From: Margaritispora aquatica
Taxonomy: Eukaryota; Ascomycota; Leotiomycetes; Helotiales; Discinellaceae
NCBI GenBank assembly: GCA_007644065.1
Contig: VJWN01000009.1
Span: forward strand, 124,001 to 188,000
Direction of reading: 5' to 3'
DNA length: 64,000 nt
Part shown: positions 22,401 to 34,900 of the stretch, piece by piece
Layout: every line of letters begins with the position of its first letter
Position numbering within the stretch: the first letter of the stretch is position 1
The notes under the pieces: model-generated
Database searches by the model: none
Seen by the model: the letters and a program-made list of their open reading frames with translations, nothing else
What the model was told of the DNA's origin: nothing
Position numbers and translations under genes: made by a program

Positions 22401-25400
22401 CTATTGATGGCTAGCGAGTTAGTCAGCTAGCCCCCATTCCCATGTCCATGCCACATCTCATTCTCATTGATATTACTCACGTGAGGAGACAACATGTTGG
22501 ATACTCACCTCCCAACCTCTCCACCAACCTATCAAAATTGTCCTATCCCACCAACAGTGAAAGTTCGAATCTGCCAAGGCTTTCTGTCACCTAACACCAA
22601 ATTAGCCACTTTTTGTTTGCCATACAGGCACATGTGCGCAAGCTTGATTTGAAATCCCATCCGGAGAACCCTAGTAACATCCGGACATATCTCCGCGCCA
22701 GCGGTTTTCATACTGCGGTCACCCACAGATAGAATTACAGCACCACATAACTCGATGTATAATGCTGTTGTGTTCCCGTAGATCGGCTGTGATGCCTGCT
22801 TGCTTGCGTGCGTATTTCATCCACGTTGCTGTTTCCACCTGTGCGTATGACAGCTGCGGGTATCCGATGTCATAACATGGTGAGAGCAGAAGAAAGAAAC
22901 GTACGACGACGACGACAGAGAGGCAAAAAGAAAGATTGCGTGGATCCTCCCGCAATTCTCTTTTCTCTAGTAAAAGCAGATGGGCAGGTGAGCTTGCCGT
23001 ACAATCCCACAACTCACCTACAATGTTCCGTGTCTCAACTCACCGCAATGTTGAGAAAATCAAAACAAAAAAATCCCCATGCACAATACCGGAGAAGGGG
23101 GGTCATAAACCAACACCAGCGCCCTGTCGTTGTACGGTAGCAGACCGTCTGTCCTAACCCCTCAACGCTGAGACGTGGGGTACGATCTGAATGCTACTAC
23201 ATCCCTGCCGCTGGTCGCTCGAAAAGGGTGCAGCTTTCAGGAAAGAAGAAAAGAGTGTACGAGCAAGTAGGTGAACAGGCTTATGCGATTCGCAAGCCAC
23301 AATTCCACCTACCCGGTTGAGCACCATAACAGTTCGGCCTGTCCAGAATTATACCCAAGACATCCAAGACACCCTCTTCCTCCAGCGTGTTGGGCCATGG
23401 TAAGCATAACCTTCGGAATCCTTCGGCACTCATCGTCGAGCCCAATCCAATGCCATGTGCCCTAGTTTGTGGCTCTCTAGCTACAATGATAGTGGGTGAT
23501 AAAGAGTTGGGTTGATCGTGTCGCGCTCCAGGATATATGGGATAGCTAGAGACTCAATATCTTGAGGTTGTGCTGCTTCGGAAAGAACAATGTTAAGGCG
23601 AGAGATTCGATGGGTGAATTGGCGTGTCATATTCTCGAGCAGAATGAGCTCTCACCGAGTCATAATAATGAGAACCGTGCAGATACTTTGTACGCACATA
23701 CACACAGAAGGAGGAGAGATAGGCACGGTCGAAGCAGCGCCAAGCAGTTGGTGGCGTTCTGCAGTAGCGAATGAAGAATTTAGATGGCGGTTTACCAACA
23801 CGGCGATTTGGTTATTGGCCAAGTCTTATATCCATGTGCAACTTTCCGTTTGGTTTTCCCACTGGTTGCTTCCTCATCTTTACCCCTCTCTGTTTGCATG
23901 GTTGGACACGTTCTGCTACTAAATTGACATGAAAAGCCACGTTGACGACAAGGCTTGATCTTGACCACTCAACCTGTTCCTCAGGTAAGGGTTCTGCTAG
24001 AGAAGGTGGTGTAGTGTCTGACGTTTTGTTATGCCAGGCAGCATGGAGCACCAATGATCTATCTGCTGCGATGCCCAATTTCTTAAGATTTGAGGTCTCA
24101 AGATTTGAAATTCTCTGTGTTCTTGGAAGTGGAATGCAAGCAGTGCTGTGCCCCTCTCCCACAGCAGCCTCGTGTTGGCAATGAGGTGCTAACCATGTGT
24201 GTAGAATGCCTCCACAATTATGGATTCTTGCTTTTTTTTGGGCTCAAATCCTAGACCAAAAGATCTATCTGAATTTATCCAACATAATCCTCCAATCTCT
24301 AGCCAACAGTAGCTGCAGAAATAAATCAGCTAGGCGCGCTTATTACTGCACCTCATTCGTCACTTCCACAATGGAGGGAATATCCCGTGGTTAGAGAAAG
24401 TGTTGGTATAGTAGAATTGACACCAACCATGTGCCAACGGCTATGAGCATGGGGATGGATTATTTGGACAGGGAAGAATAATGGAAGATAATATAAGCTT
24501 CTGGATTATTTCTTGATCAGGATCAAAAAGGCGAAAATCGCATGTCAACGCAAACGCAATTATGTTGAAGTGAATATGGTGTCTTGGTCTCTTTCATGTA
24601 AGCTGAACCGAAGATCGTGAGCCAGTTTCCCCCAGTTTTCTCAGACTCAACGAGTTCCCGAGAAATAGTGAACTGCTTGTTGGCAGTGCTGGCATTCGGA
24701 GAGATTGTGGGTTGCATAACCAGAAGCAAAAGATCTAAATATATCGTCAGGCAATTCATTAATGCCGATGGGCGTGTTCTGTACTCCCACACCACACAAA
24801 ATGATGTTCCTGAGTTTGCCTGTTGCTGTATGACCGTTGGACATGTCTGCCATTCTCCGTTATCAATATATCGGAACCACGACGTACGGGAAGGCTCACG
24901 GACCGAGCTGCAGCATGTCGGTTTCCTTTGTAGCCTCGCACAGGCCGAGAGGTGGTGTCAAGCACACTGAGTTGAGGGGTAGTAAGAGTGTCGATCTTAA
25001 CGCTATCTTTGTCTGGGAAACTGAAGCCCAGGATCTTGATTGTGAATGATAGACACAACCAACCTGCACCTGTATGTTCAGGTAGACGAAGATTCTCCAT
25101 CTATCACTGACATGCAAGTGGAAGATGAGTTCCGTTCGGTATTGTTGGTGGACCTGCACAGGTGGGGCTGATTAGCAGAGAGGGACCTTCTATTTGGAAA
25201 CTAAAATGTATTGCAGTCATCTGTTGTGTAGAGGAACCCTATAAGACATGAGTGAGAGGGGGACGAGGAGGTGTTGTGATTTCACAAATCTAGATGACAT
25301 AAGTAAATTGACGAGATTACAGACTCATCTTGGCTGCAAGATTCTTGGGAGGTTCTGAATCCTGACTGTTGTGATGATAATTGGAAGTGATCATGAGCTC

Positions 25401-28400
25401 CTCAGCTAGTCGCCTTAGGAATGAAGAAAGTCAATATGCACATTCAAGAACAGTATTAAGGGGACATGGTGTTTGATATGCCAACCATGAGCTGAATCTT
25501 TCACTATTACTAAACCCTTTCAGGCGAATCCAAATATTCGGTGAATGAGCATGGGACTCTGCAGGATCTCAATGCACCTGTTGTGCTGCCACAGGCGAAG
25601 GTTACACTGCATGACCCCTTAAGAAATGACCCATGTTCCTCCACTCAGGGTCTTGATTTCCCCCTTGAGCCTTGTTTGGTGTCTCAGACGAAGGAGACTT
25701 GCGGTGAACAGCGTGCTAAGCACGTTGAGATGGTAGGGGCTGGAAGCTGGTTCGTCGGAACACGGGACGAGGATCTACGTTAGGAAGACTAAGGCTTCTT
25801 TTTCAGCCGCATGAAGTCTGCGGCTTGAATGCTGAAGATTGAAGTGTTTGAAAAGTACCGGCAGCTGGACAGTTCTGAAATGTCGAAGGCCGGACCAATT
25901 ATTTCACAGATCCTCTAGAAATGTGCTGTAGACGGCATGACCCAGAACGACAAGACAATGGTGATATTTGTATTGACAATGGGATACATAGCAAACAAGC
26001 GGAATCGACTGTCGCCATATCTCTTCGGAGTGACCTCATGCAGTATTTGAGCTTCGACTGGACCCAGAAGATCCTTATTTGCCATGCCGATTGTGTCTTT
26101 TATGCGAATCATGATCATTACTGTACATGTCGTCAGTAGTCGTGCGAGAGGTTACCCAGCAAGTATCTTCACATACTCAGGTATGGGACCAAGTCCTGAT
26201 GGCCAAGGCCACTGTGTCCTGCAAATCATGCATTCTTCTAATAATATCTCCACTCCTGGATAAGGACCTCCATTTTCGAAAGGAACACCCATTGTATAAT
26301 GATTGCAACGAGGGTAATCTTGGCATCGCACAAGTTTTGGAGGAGGTGAGGGTGGAGTATGAGAACATGTGTAGTAAGTCGGCCGAATACACTGACACAT
26401 CTTGCTTGTTTAGGTGAAAGCAAACAAAAGCTGCTTGATAAAAACGTGAATGGAAAACTCTCAGCAGCAGATGTTTGGGCTCTTATCGAACAGATTGCAA
26501 CATAGCTATAAATCTGTCTCATATAATCTGCTGATGCCAAACATACATTGGGAGCAATCGCCGCTCTCGGGGTTCCCAGCAAACCGGTTGACCCGAAAAT
26601 GAAGCCATAATTGTTTGATACAACAAGTTTGGATCCAATAGCCGAACAATTCAATCCCAGAACGAGGATTCTGGACCATTGAATTTCGAGAAGTGAGAAA
26701 CTAATTAGATGAACTCCATACGCTGTTTCCCCATGCAAAACATGTGCTGACAGTTTGGACCAGGCTTGTGTAACAGTAGGTTGCGGGGGCTTAACCAGTT
26801 GTGCAGATGATGAAGTGGCTTGGGCGCCAACGGACCAAGAATTATCTTCCCCGAGCCCGCTGATAACCATCCATCCATGAATCATGAGCATTGCTGAATG
26901 TGCAGGATGTGAAGTCAACCACCCGTACAATCCAATCGAGCACATCCACAATGAAATGCTCAAATTTTCACGGATACCAGAACAAGTATGGGCAACTCGG
27001 CACATCAATGTATGGAGTCCCAGTTGAAGAGGGGTAACCCAAATGCCTTAGCTATGGGCTCCTTGTGTTACCAACATGATTTCTCTAGTTCTCCTTGGAG
27101 CCCAGCTGAAGACGCCTATCTGTGCTATCCTTCCCCAGAACAAGGTGCTCTCCAGTAGTCGCGGATGCGTGGGCGCCTATTTGCTCCACTGGGCGTCGTA
27201 ATCAACCATCCTGGAGGATGTCTAGGTAAGGATGAAGAGTTGAAGCCCAAAAAGACCTAAAAATTCTAGGTTCGCAAGCAGTGTAACACAGCAAAAAAAA
27301 AGGAGACAAATGGAAAGAATAGCATTTTGTGATTGGACGCAAGACTTGAAATAGCACTAGGATATTCCTGTCAGGAGGTCTTCTTTTGCTCCTTGCCTAG
27401 CACATGCTCGTTAGAATTCCATGGTTTCGGCGACTGTCACAGCATGGTGTTGGCTGCGGAGGTTCCTCCGGCCAGCTTTCCGATTGACCCCCATGAGAAG
27501 CGAATGCAGAACTTAACAACTAGAATAGAATTGTAGAAAGTGAAGGCGGCAAATAAGTTCGACAGAAGCGCATGAAGTGGTACCCCGTCCTGGAGGCCAT
27601 GCATGGATCATCTGTGGTTGAGCGATACCACCATAGGGAGCATGGGTGTTAAAAGCCATTTAGCCATACTTGTAGAAGCAGGAGAAGAAAGGAAACCCGA
27701 CAGACTGGTAGGTCAAGGATCACGATGGTGTCGTGGTGTCTTTATACCTCAAATTGTTTGTATTTTCGGTGGCCATTCTCCCAGAGCATAATCCTGCCCC
27801 AGACTACTGCGCGGTGCATGATTGCAGGTCGACATGAGCAGTGCGTCTGTTGTCGAGGCTTGTAAGTCGGTTGCCACCATGGAGCCGAATGAGCCTGCTT
27901 TTCGCCGCTTGGTGGGTGAGCCGAAGGAGGAGCAACTGGATTTAAATGCCGATCTATATACGGAGGTAGAGTATGTGAAAGTATTTCGGTCAGTAGTCTT
28001 CGGGAATGGTTTCCTCCAAGCTATAGTGTGATGGGGAGTTCGCCAATTATTGTAATCTTGGCTCAGTGAATTCGAGGAGGCAAAAGGCATGGAGTTCATT
28101 CCAGCCAAGGTGGGCGACAAGATGAGGTGGTTCAAAGTGTCCGAGATATAATATTGGAGAGTTAGTTGGTGGAAATGTGGCTGTAACTGAGCCCATGGTA
28201 TTGGCCTGTCACATCTGCTGGATGTGATCAAAGTCGCGTCCTCCCCTGCTTGTTTTTGCATGGTGCGAATAGTTTCTCTCTGTCTCTGCATTTGTCGAAG
28301 AACACCGATGATGTCGCATCGCAGCTGTTCTGGTTTGATTGATATCAATGGGCATCCCTCACAATTCGGCACGAGCGAGGATTCGCGAGTTCGCGGTCTC

Positions 28401-30451
28401 GCGGTTTTCGATGATAGAGGGATGGTAAATTGATTGGTAGTCTCTCTGTACAAGTACGAGTTGAAGACAACGGAGAAAAAGAAAATATTGGAGTGGACGC
28501 CCTTGAAGTCAAAATAAGGTTAGAGCGAGAGATCCCTTCGCTCGATTTGCTCGATTTGCTTAATTTGCTCACGTCGCTCAAACTTGAAACTTTATGCCTG
28601 AGGTTTCAAGGCTCAAATAACGGGAAAGAACTCACTTTCGGAGAATCGCTTGTCGGCACTTCTTTAACCGAAGCCGAACCTGACGAACAAACAAAGAGAA
28701 CAGAGAACAGCAAGACATCCAGACAGCCAAGACACCTAAGACACCCAGACATCTAGACAGATCACAGATCAGAGATCAGAGATCGCCAAAATGTCTCGAA
28801 GCTGTGTTCATAGAGTTGACTGAGAGTTGAGTGAGATGCGATCCGCACGACCGAACGGGAGTCTCGAGTCCAGATTGAGATACTGTTTGGGTAAATTATC
28901 GATAGTCAACCTCATCAGTCCATAATCTACTACATATCTACCCAGAATAGGACAGAAGGACAGACATCTCACTCTCTTCAATCCTCATCAGTTCACATCA
29001 GTCCACATCAGTCCACATCAGTAGTCATAATTGAGGGAAAATAATGATGATGTGTTTCCGCCCAATCAGTAACCTTACCTCTGCTACCTCTCTCTATTCA
29101 TTCAACATTTACCATCCATACGGGAGGGGAGGCAAGATCTTGAGGTTCCTACTCTTGCGAATAACTTTACAATGGTCATTGTGTACAACATGACATGACC
29201 TCTGACCTCGGAATTGCCATGCCATTGTGTGGCTGGACGTTGGCTTGGCTGCAATGCAATCCTAACAATATTTGCCAACCATTCTAATGAATGATTGTAT
29301 ACAATGCGAGTACAGTACAGTTACCAGGACAAGGCATGCTCGAATTGTCACAAATGTGCCTATTTTGCCTATTTGCCTATTACCTACCTTACCTATCCTA
29401 CCTATCCAGTATGTGAGAGACGACGTGGGGTAGTGGACCCATTCCAGATGGACCCAAAAGTGGCGCTAACCCCATTCCTCATTCCTCAGACTCAGCCCGG
29501 TCCTTGGAATTCCGATTCAGATGTGTACGACACCGACATGATTTTATGTCCGGAATGTGAGATAAGCTCTCTCAAATCTCAGGCTATCCCGTAAGCCACA
29601 TCACATGGGGGAGAGGAAGAGAGGTACAGTAGAGCAGCACCTGGCCAACAGCACAGCACAGCACGATGAACCAAAGATGCAATTAACTACTCCTCTTCCA
29701 TTTCCTCCTCGTATCTTAATGTCTTTTTTCTCTTGCTCTTGCTTAGAATTATTATAGTTCCTGATTAGGGCCGTTTGTCGGTTGGGAACGCCAGCAAGAA
29801 GATCTGTGAAAGGTCATTTGTGAACTCTCACACTCTTCGCTTCGTCGAGAAAGCTGGTGATGCACATTGATCTCTTTTCGCAGCCAACTGAGACCCCTAC
29901 AGATCTTGATTCGTCTCCCACCCAAGGAGCAGATCAGAATCGTGTGCTAAAATGTTTGAATCGTACGCCACAGAATGTCCCCACAGTCTGGGAACTGAGG
30001 CTGATCCAGCCCGTTCGAAGACTGGCAGTTATTATGGCTTGCAGCCAGCTTGTATGCGCGTTGTACCGTAGTATGGCTCCATGTTAAGAAGAGGCATCGT
30101 CGCCCTTCCCAAGGGAGTACGTCTAGAGATGCTGTAAGGTCTATTGTGACATACCCTTTTCCCGTCTCAAGAAATCACTAGCTCGCTAGGCAGTTGCCAC
30201 ACACCTACAGCTCCTTGCTCTTCAAAACAGAATACTGCTCAGACCAACAGCAAGGTATGATAAGAATATCCCAAAGGATCTGTGATGAAGAAAGATTGAC
30301 GATGAACCAGAAGATCCTTCATCCCTCTTGTCCATATAGAGCCGCCTCAACACCGTCATAACACGCTACATTCCTCAAAGGACTTCGCACCTAAATCAAG
30401 TAACGCGACTCAGGACGCGACTCAGCAGCTATATCGATACTCAATAGTCTT
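19430..30451. other. Gene-poor stretch (11 kb) before the C2H2 regulator
   Basis: No confident gene was found over 11 kb on either strand. The two longest open frames are both minus: 27008-26238 (256 codons, hydrophobic/Ser-rich, no domain) and 28453-27749 (234 codons, no domain). Neither has a clear start context or splice partners. Base composition is similar to the flanks and not strikingly AT-rich, so it does not look like typical RIP-ruined transposon sequence. Small local repeats occur at 28986-29021 and a CCTA/CCTATC-rich patch lies near 29355-29410. The right half is likely upstream sequence of the regulator at 30762. Confidence 0.5.
28986..29021. repeat. Short tandem repeat, 10-bp unit CATCAGTCCA
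   Basis: Three and a half copies of a 10-bp unit (CATCAGTTCA, CATCAGTCCA twice, CATCAG). It lies about 1.7 kb before the C2H2 gene start. Confidence 0.85.
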
Positions 30452-30731
30452 GTAAGTTTCTGTCTAACACTCCCTCATCTGTCTCCTCATCTGTCTCGAG
30501 TCGAAGATCAACTCATCACCTTGAACACGGCTCAAGTGAGAGTAATAAATTCAAGAGCACATCTCTCTTAATATACATTCATAAAACTCAACTGCAGCTT
30601 GTTCACTCATTCCAAGCTCTTAGAGATTATCACATATTTCATCCTTCTTGTCTCTCATTCGGTGTCTAGCTGGAAGTTAGTACTGGAACCACTTGACGAT
30701 GGATAACCAATGCTGACAAGAACTTTTCTAG
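30452..30731 (+). other. Possible 5' UTR intron of the C2H2 gene
   Basis: A GTAAGT donor at 30452 and an acceptor TTTTCTAG ending at 30731, with a CTGAC branch-like word 14 bases before the final AG, would define a 280-nt intron in the leader. It would remove a five-codon upstream frame (ATG at 30699, TGA ending 30716). Without RNA data this is only a plausible reading. Confidence 0.35.
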
Positions 30732-30761
30732 ATTTCAAAGTTTCAAACACACTACTTCAAG

Positions 30762-31943
30762 ATGTTTGTCGATACGTCTCTTGATCACAGCAATTTTGAT
30801 CACTCCTTTTCACATTCCTTCGGTAGCTCAACCTCCAGCACTTCTTATCCATCCAACTCGTCAGACATATCAGCTTCCTGGCAATCGGCCAACACAACCC
30901 CTGCATCCTCTCCATACAGACTTCAGTCTCGCAACTCGTCCGTCAAACTCGAGGACGAGATCATCTCCATGGATCAAACCTATGGACAAGCACATGGGTT
31001 CTCTGCGCACCAACTATCACAACTTGACATGGAAGCATACCAAAATGCCACCATGTTTTCGGATCCTTCCAGGATGATGGCCGAACAAGTAACAACGCCA
31101 TACTCCTTTAACTACTTCACTCCTCCGAGCGGATCTTTCAATTCCGGTCATGGATTACCAGGTTTAGAAAGAGGTCTTAACACGCCCAACTCATGTTCTT
31201 CTGGTGTGCAAGAGGACTTTGTTGATCCTACAAGAACTACTTTTATGGAGGATTCCTTCCATGATTTGGCATCGCCTTTCCATGCTTCCAAGGTCGACTT
31301 CACAATGGATTATCCTGCTGTAGAGGATTATGACACTAATTTCGCGTTCGTCGAATCACCCCAGGGCGTTCGTGTGTTCTCTCCATATTCTGAGGCCCAT
31401 TGTGCTACACCATCCCCCATGCGCCACGAGATACTCCGTCAGTCGATGCATATGCCACTACCAACGACCGCGGCTCTTCACAGAGTACAGGCTCGACAGG
31501 AAACAGCCAGAGATACGACACAGCAGACTCGGTTGCAACGCAAGCGTCGGCAACAGGCTAGGATAGATGGACTGCCGTGCGCTGTCCGTGTTGAGAAGGG
31601 ATCCACATTCAAATGTCTCATTCGCGGGTGCAACCGCAGTTTCAAACGGTGCGAACATCTCAAGAGACACCAGAAGACGCATCAAAGCTTAGATATGTTC
31701 TCTTGTGAGATTTGCTCAAAAGATTTCAACCGAACGGATAACTTGAAGGCTCACACAAAGCTTCATGACAAGCCAGATACGGACAAGACCAAGAGCTCCA
31801 GAACCAGATACGATCCCAGAGCTGCGGGCATCTTGGCAAAGATGGCAAGAAGGTCAAAGCGAGGTGACAGAAATTCGTCCGAGGTACCCAGTGAGATGGA
31901 TCGACAATCTGCCTTCTCAAGAGAGCAAACTTCTAGCGTTTGA
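30762..31943 (+). CDS. C2H2 zinc-finger transcription factor, conidiation-regulator-like
   Basis: One exon, 393 residues. The first 240 residues are rich in Ser, Thr, Pro, Asn and aromatic residues, typical of an activation region, followed by a basic stretch (LQRKRRQQAR). Two adjacent C2H2 fingers lie at about residues 284-340: C-x4-C-x12-H-x3-H (FKCLIRGCNRSFKRCEHLKR, then HQKTH) and C-x2-C-x12-H-x4-H-type (FSCEICSKDFNRTDNLKAHT, then KLH). The finger arrangement with K-R-x-E-H-L-K-R-H followed by N-R-x-D-N-L-K-x-H is shared with BrlA/FlbC/LTF2-type regulators of asexual development in fungi. That makes a developmental role an attractive idea but not a proven one. The tail is basic. The very long gene-poor upstream region and possible leader intron fit a tightly regulated gene. 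Confidence 0.85.
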   Translation: MFVDTSLDHSNFDHSFSHSFGSSTSSTSYPSNSSDISASWQSANTTPASSPYRLQSRNSSVKLEDEIISMDQTYGQAHGFSAHQLSQLDMEAYQNATMFSDPSRMMAEQVTTPYSFNYFTPPSGSFNSGHGLPGLERGLNTPNSCSSGVQEDFVDPTRTTFMEDSFHDLASPFHASKVDFTMDYPAVEDYDTNFAFVESPQGVRVFSPYSEAHCATPSPMRHEILRQSMHMPLPTTAALHRVQARQETARDTTQQTRLQRKRRQQARIDGLPCAVRVEKGSTFKCLIRGCNRSFKRCEHLKRHQKTHQSLDMFSCEICSKDFNRTDNLKAHTKLHDKPDTDKTKSSRTRYDPRAAGILAKMARRSKRGDRNSSEVPSEMDRQSAFSREQTSSV

Positions 31944-34900
31944 TTTCTCCACCAACACAAAAACGATATATGGATCCGCCACCACTACAGTAAGCGACGG
32001 CACTTCACAAATGGGCTGCCGGACGTGAGACGACTTGAATACGAGCATTTTTAATGATGGGATGACGATCCGGCGCACTGTATATGACGACACAAAACGA
32101 TGAGAAGACGCATTCTTTGATCTGAAATTCCTTCACTCATTTATTCTTCTTTATCATCTAGCCTTTTCGAAGGCTTGCCAATTTGCTTCTCGCTTTTCGA
32201 TTAGACTTGCCAGATGACTCAGAGGCGACTCATAAACCCGATATACGCATTCGATATTTCCCTTCTCACAAGCTTGGATTTAATGGATTGGACTGGACTT
32301 TAGCCTCAACGGCATTTGTATGCAAATATATCTTTTGTTCTCTTTGTTGGAAGTTAATCTCAGTGAGCATTTGATTTGGATATTCTGGAGGATGGGGGTG
32401 TTATGGGAGTTAGGTTACAGGGCTACTCATGGAAATAGGAGTTTCTTGTATGTGCTTTGGAGGTGGTTTGAGGATGGATGGGTGGCTTCTTGGATGACGC
32501 TTTTGGGAAGTAGTGCGAATACAAAACAGAGTATTAGCTTTGAAGGGTTTGTCGCCAGGTCAGGTCGAACATTGTACTTATAGCAGTATTTTACCTGGGA
32601 GGAAAGACAGAACACAACACAGTACCTTCGTTCGAAACCAAATTAGTTTAGCAATTTGAAAGCATATCTTTCACTTGAATCATCATTGTGCTTTAATTCT
32701 CTGCATCAAAAGGTGTGCATCAACACAATATCTGCTACTGAGTGACAATGTTTGCCCCGCAACCTAGCCTGTAAAGACCCGTTTGATGATCAACAATCTC
32801 AAAACAATATATGAGGTCCCATAGGGCTACCTTCCAAATACTGTACAGGTTCCATCGCTGACTAGGCATTACCAACCCTGACCTTTCTCTCAATCATAGT
32901 AACACAAAACCTCGCATCAGTGGTAGTCTAGTAGAGTATCCTTCCCCCAAGACCAGCCACCACGAGTGTGATCAGACTCTGCAGGGCGATCAGGTTCGAT
33001 GTCTTCTAGAAAGATCTTTTCGCATGCAGGGCTAAGGGAGTAGAACGAGAGCATTGTATGCTCTAGCATTGATTCGCTCACGGTAACTAGGTATTGGGCG
33101 ACCTACATGCACATCCAGTATGTAGCACCTAGGGTGAAGCACGGCTTCCGCTGCAGGAACGCCAGCGTCAGTGTCAAGTAGTGTCACTAGCACGTTCGAA
33201 CAAGTACATGAGGTGCGATGCCCTCAAAAGACGAGAGGTTCGTCCTGGTGAGGGGACAACTCGCCATGGCCCCCTTGCATCGTGGCTATTTTAAGAATCA
33301 GGAGCACACTTCCACCTATCTGAAAGAGTCGCTGTTTGCAGATGGCGGGGTACCGATGATTCCCCAGTGATCCAACGTTGTGTAACGGCCTTTAGACCCA
33401 ATATGGCAGGATGTGATCCGCTTAGTCGTCGAGTTTGTTTCGACCCTTTCCCAAATTTTACCACTGTGCATCAACACCACCAACCTCGACCACCACCACC
33501 ACCATTTCGTTTTTCCAGAACTTCCATCCATGCCGCCCAAAATAGCCAGAGAGCATGTATGGGAAGCCCTTGCTGATCTACACGTCTCTCTGGGACAACA
33601 GAGGAGCAGCTGATACATTTGATGACATGGAACTTGGCGACCACACCATCAGCTCTCAAACGCCTTCCACATCATCGCAATGCTGGGATGAAGGCCTCTC
33701 TTCAATGTCAAGGAGACAAGGGAAATATGAACCTGGTATGTATCCCAATCTGTTAAACTCCGAATCTGTTCAGTATGTGGAGATCAAGAATTAAATCGGA
33801 TTAATTTGGACTTAATGGGCCTTCTGCAGGTCTCCAACAACTTCGCCGTCCATGGAGCAGTAGTAAGTCAGAATGATACATCAGGTGAAGGTCAATGCAA
33901 AAAACTGCTTGGCTGAGCTTGGCTTTCCTTCGGGCAGTTCAAGTGAATATTTTCGCATCAAATTGTTAGTGTTTCCATCCTCTCCCTTCCTACACCACAA
34001 TGCTGCAATCACATCCATATCACCAACACATGAATAATATCCTATTCACACATTCTAGTTTCGGTATATTGGCGTTCAAAACTAACTCGACCTCTCAGTC
34101 GGCAGCATGGCTGAGTAACACAATCGTGGTTGACGGCGTTTGCGGTAACCCACCATGCCACATTGTTCCACAAGAAGCGACTGTAAACGCACCCCTTGAC
34201 ACTTCATTCTTTAATACTCTGTTCGGAGATATAAGCACGAGGGAGAATTGCAATGCGATGAAACTTTGCTGGCGCACAATTTGTCCTCCCTAGATCTTGG
34301 CCATTTGTAGGCTTGTATCGAATTTGCAGCAGAGACCGAGACTGCTCTGGAACGTATCGTCACTCATTTCAGCTCCAAAAGAAGGGAAAATGATACCAAA
34401 AATGAACTGCCCTATCTTTAAGATTCACCGGCCTACTGAGAGAAGCTTTCGGGATGCATGCCTCCAGACTAGGAAAGAAAATCCGAAAACAAGCCAAAAA
34501 ATACTTCTTGATATCTGATGTGATGTTGTCAGCTCAACGAAAGAGGTCACTAGAACGCCTTTCCATCCGATCTTCACACACACCTAGGTAAATTCAGAGA
34601 TCCTTTGGTATGTTGGCAGGATTTCTTAGCACAATAGACAAATATACTCCCTTCCAAGAATGCAAGAGCAATCCTGGTGAATACGGAAGTACGAACTTGG
34701 ACTAATGTATCTCTAAATACAAGTACAAAAACAATAGAGGTACAAAACAGAACTCTTCAAGAACTTTATGAGTAGGGAATGCAATGAGATCAGAATCCTG
34801 TTACGTTTACCAACTTCAAGTTTACCAGCATCTGCAGGATCATCTGAAAAATAGAGAGAAGATAAAATATCATGGTGGTTGCTATCGGTCGGATGTCAAG

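Noticed and set aside
19430..30451. RIP-mutated transposon as an explanation of the gene desert
   Set aside because: The stretch is not strikingly AT-rich, has no long terminal repeats or transposase remnants that I can see, and no terminal inverted repeats were found.
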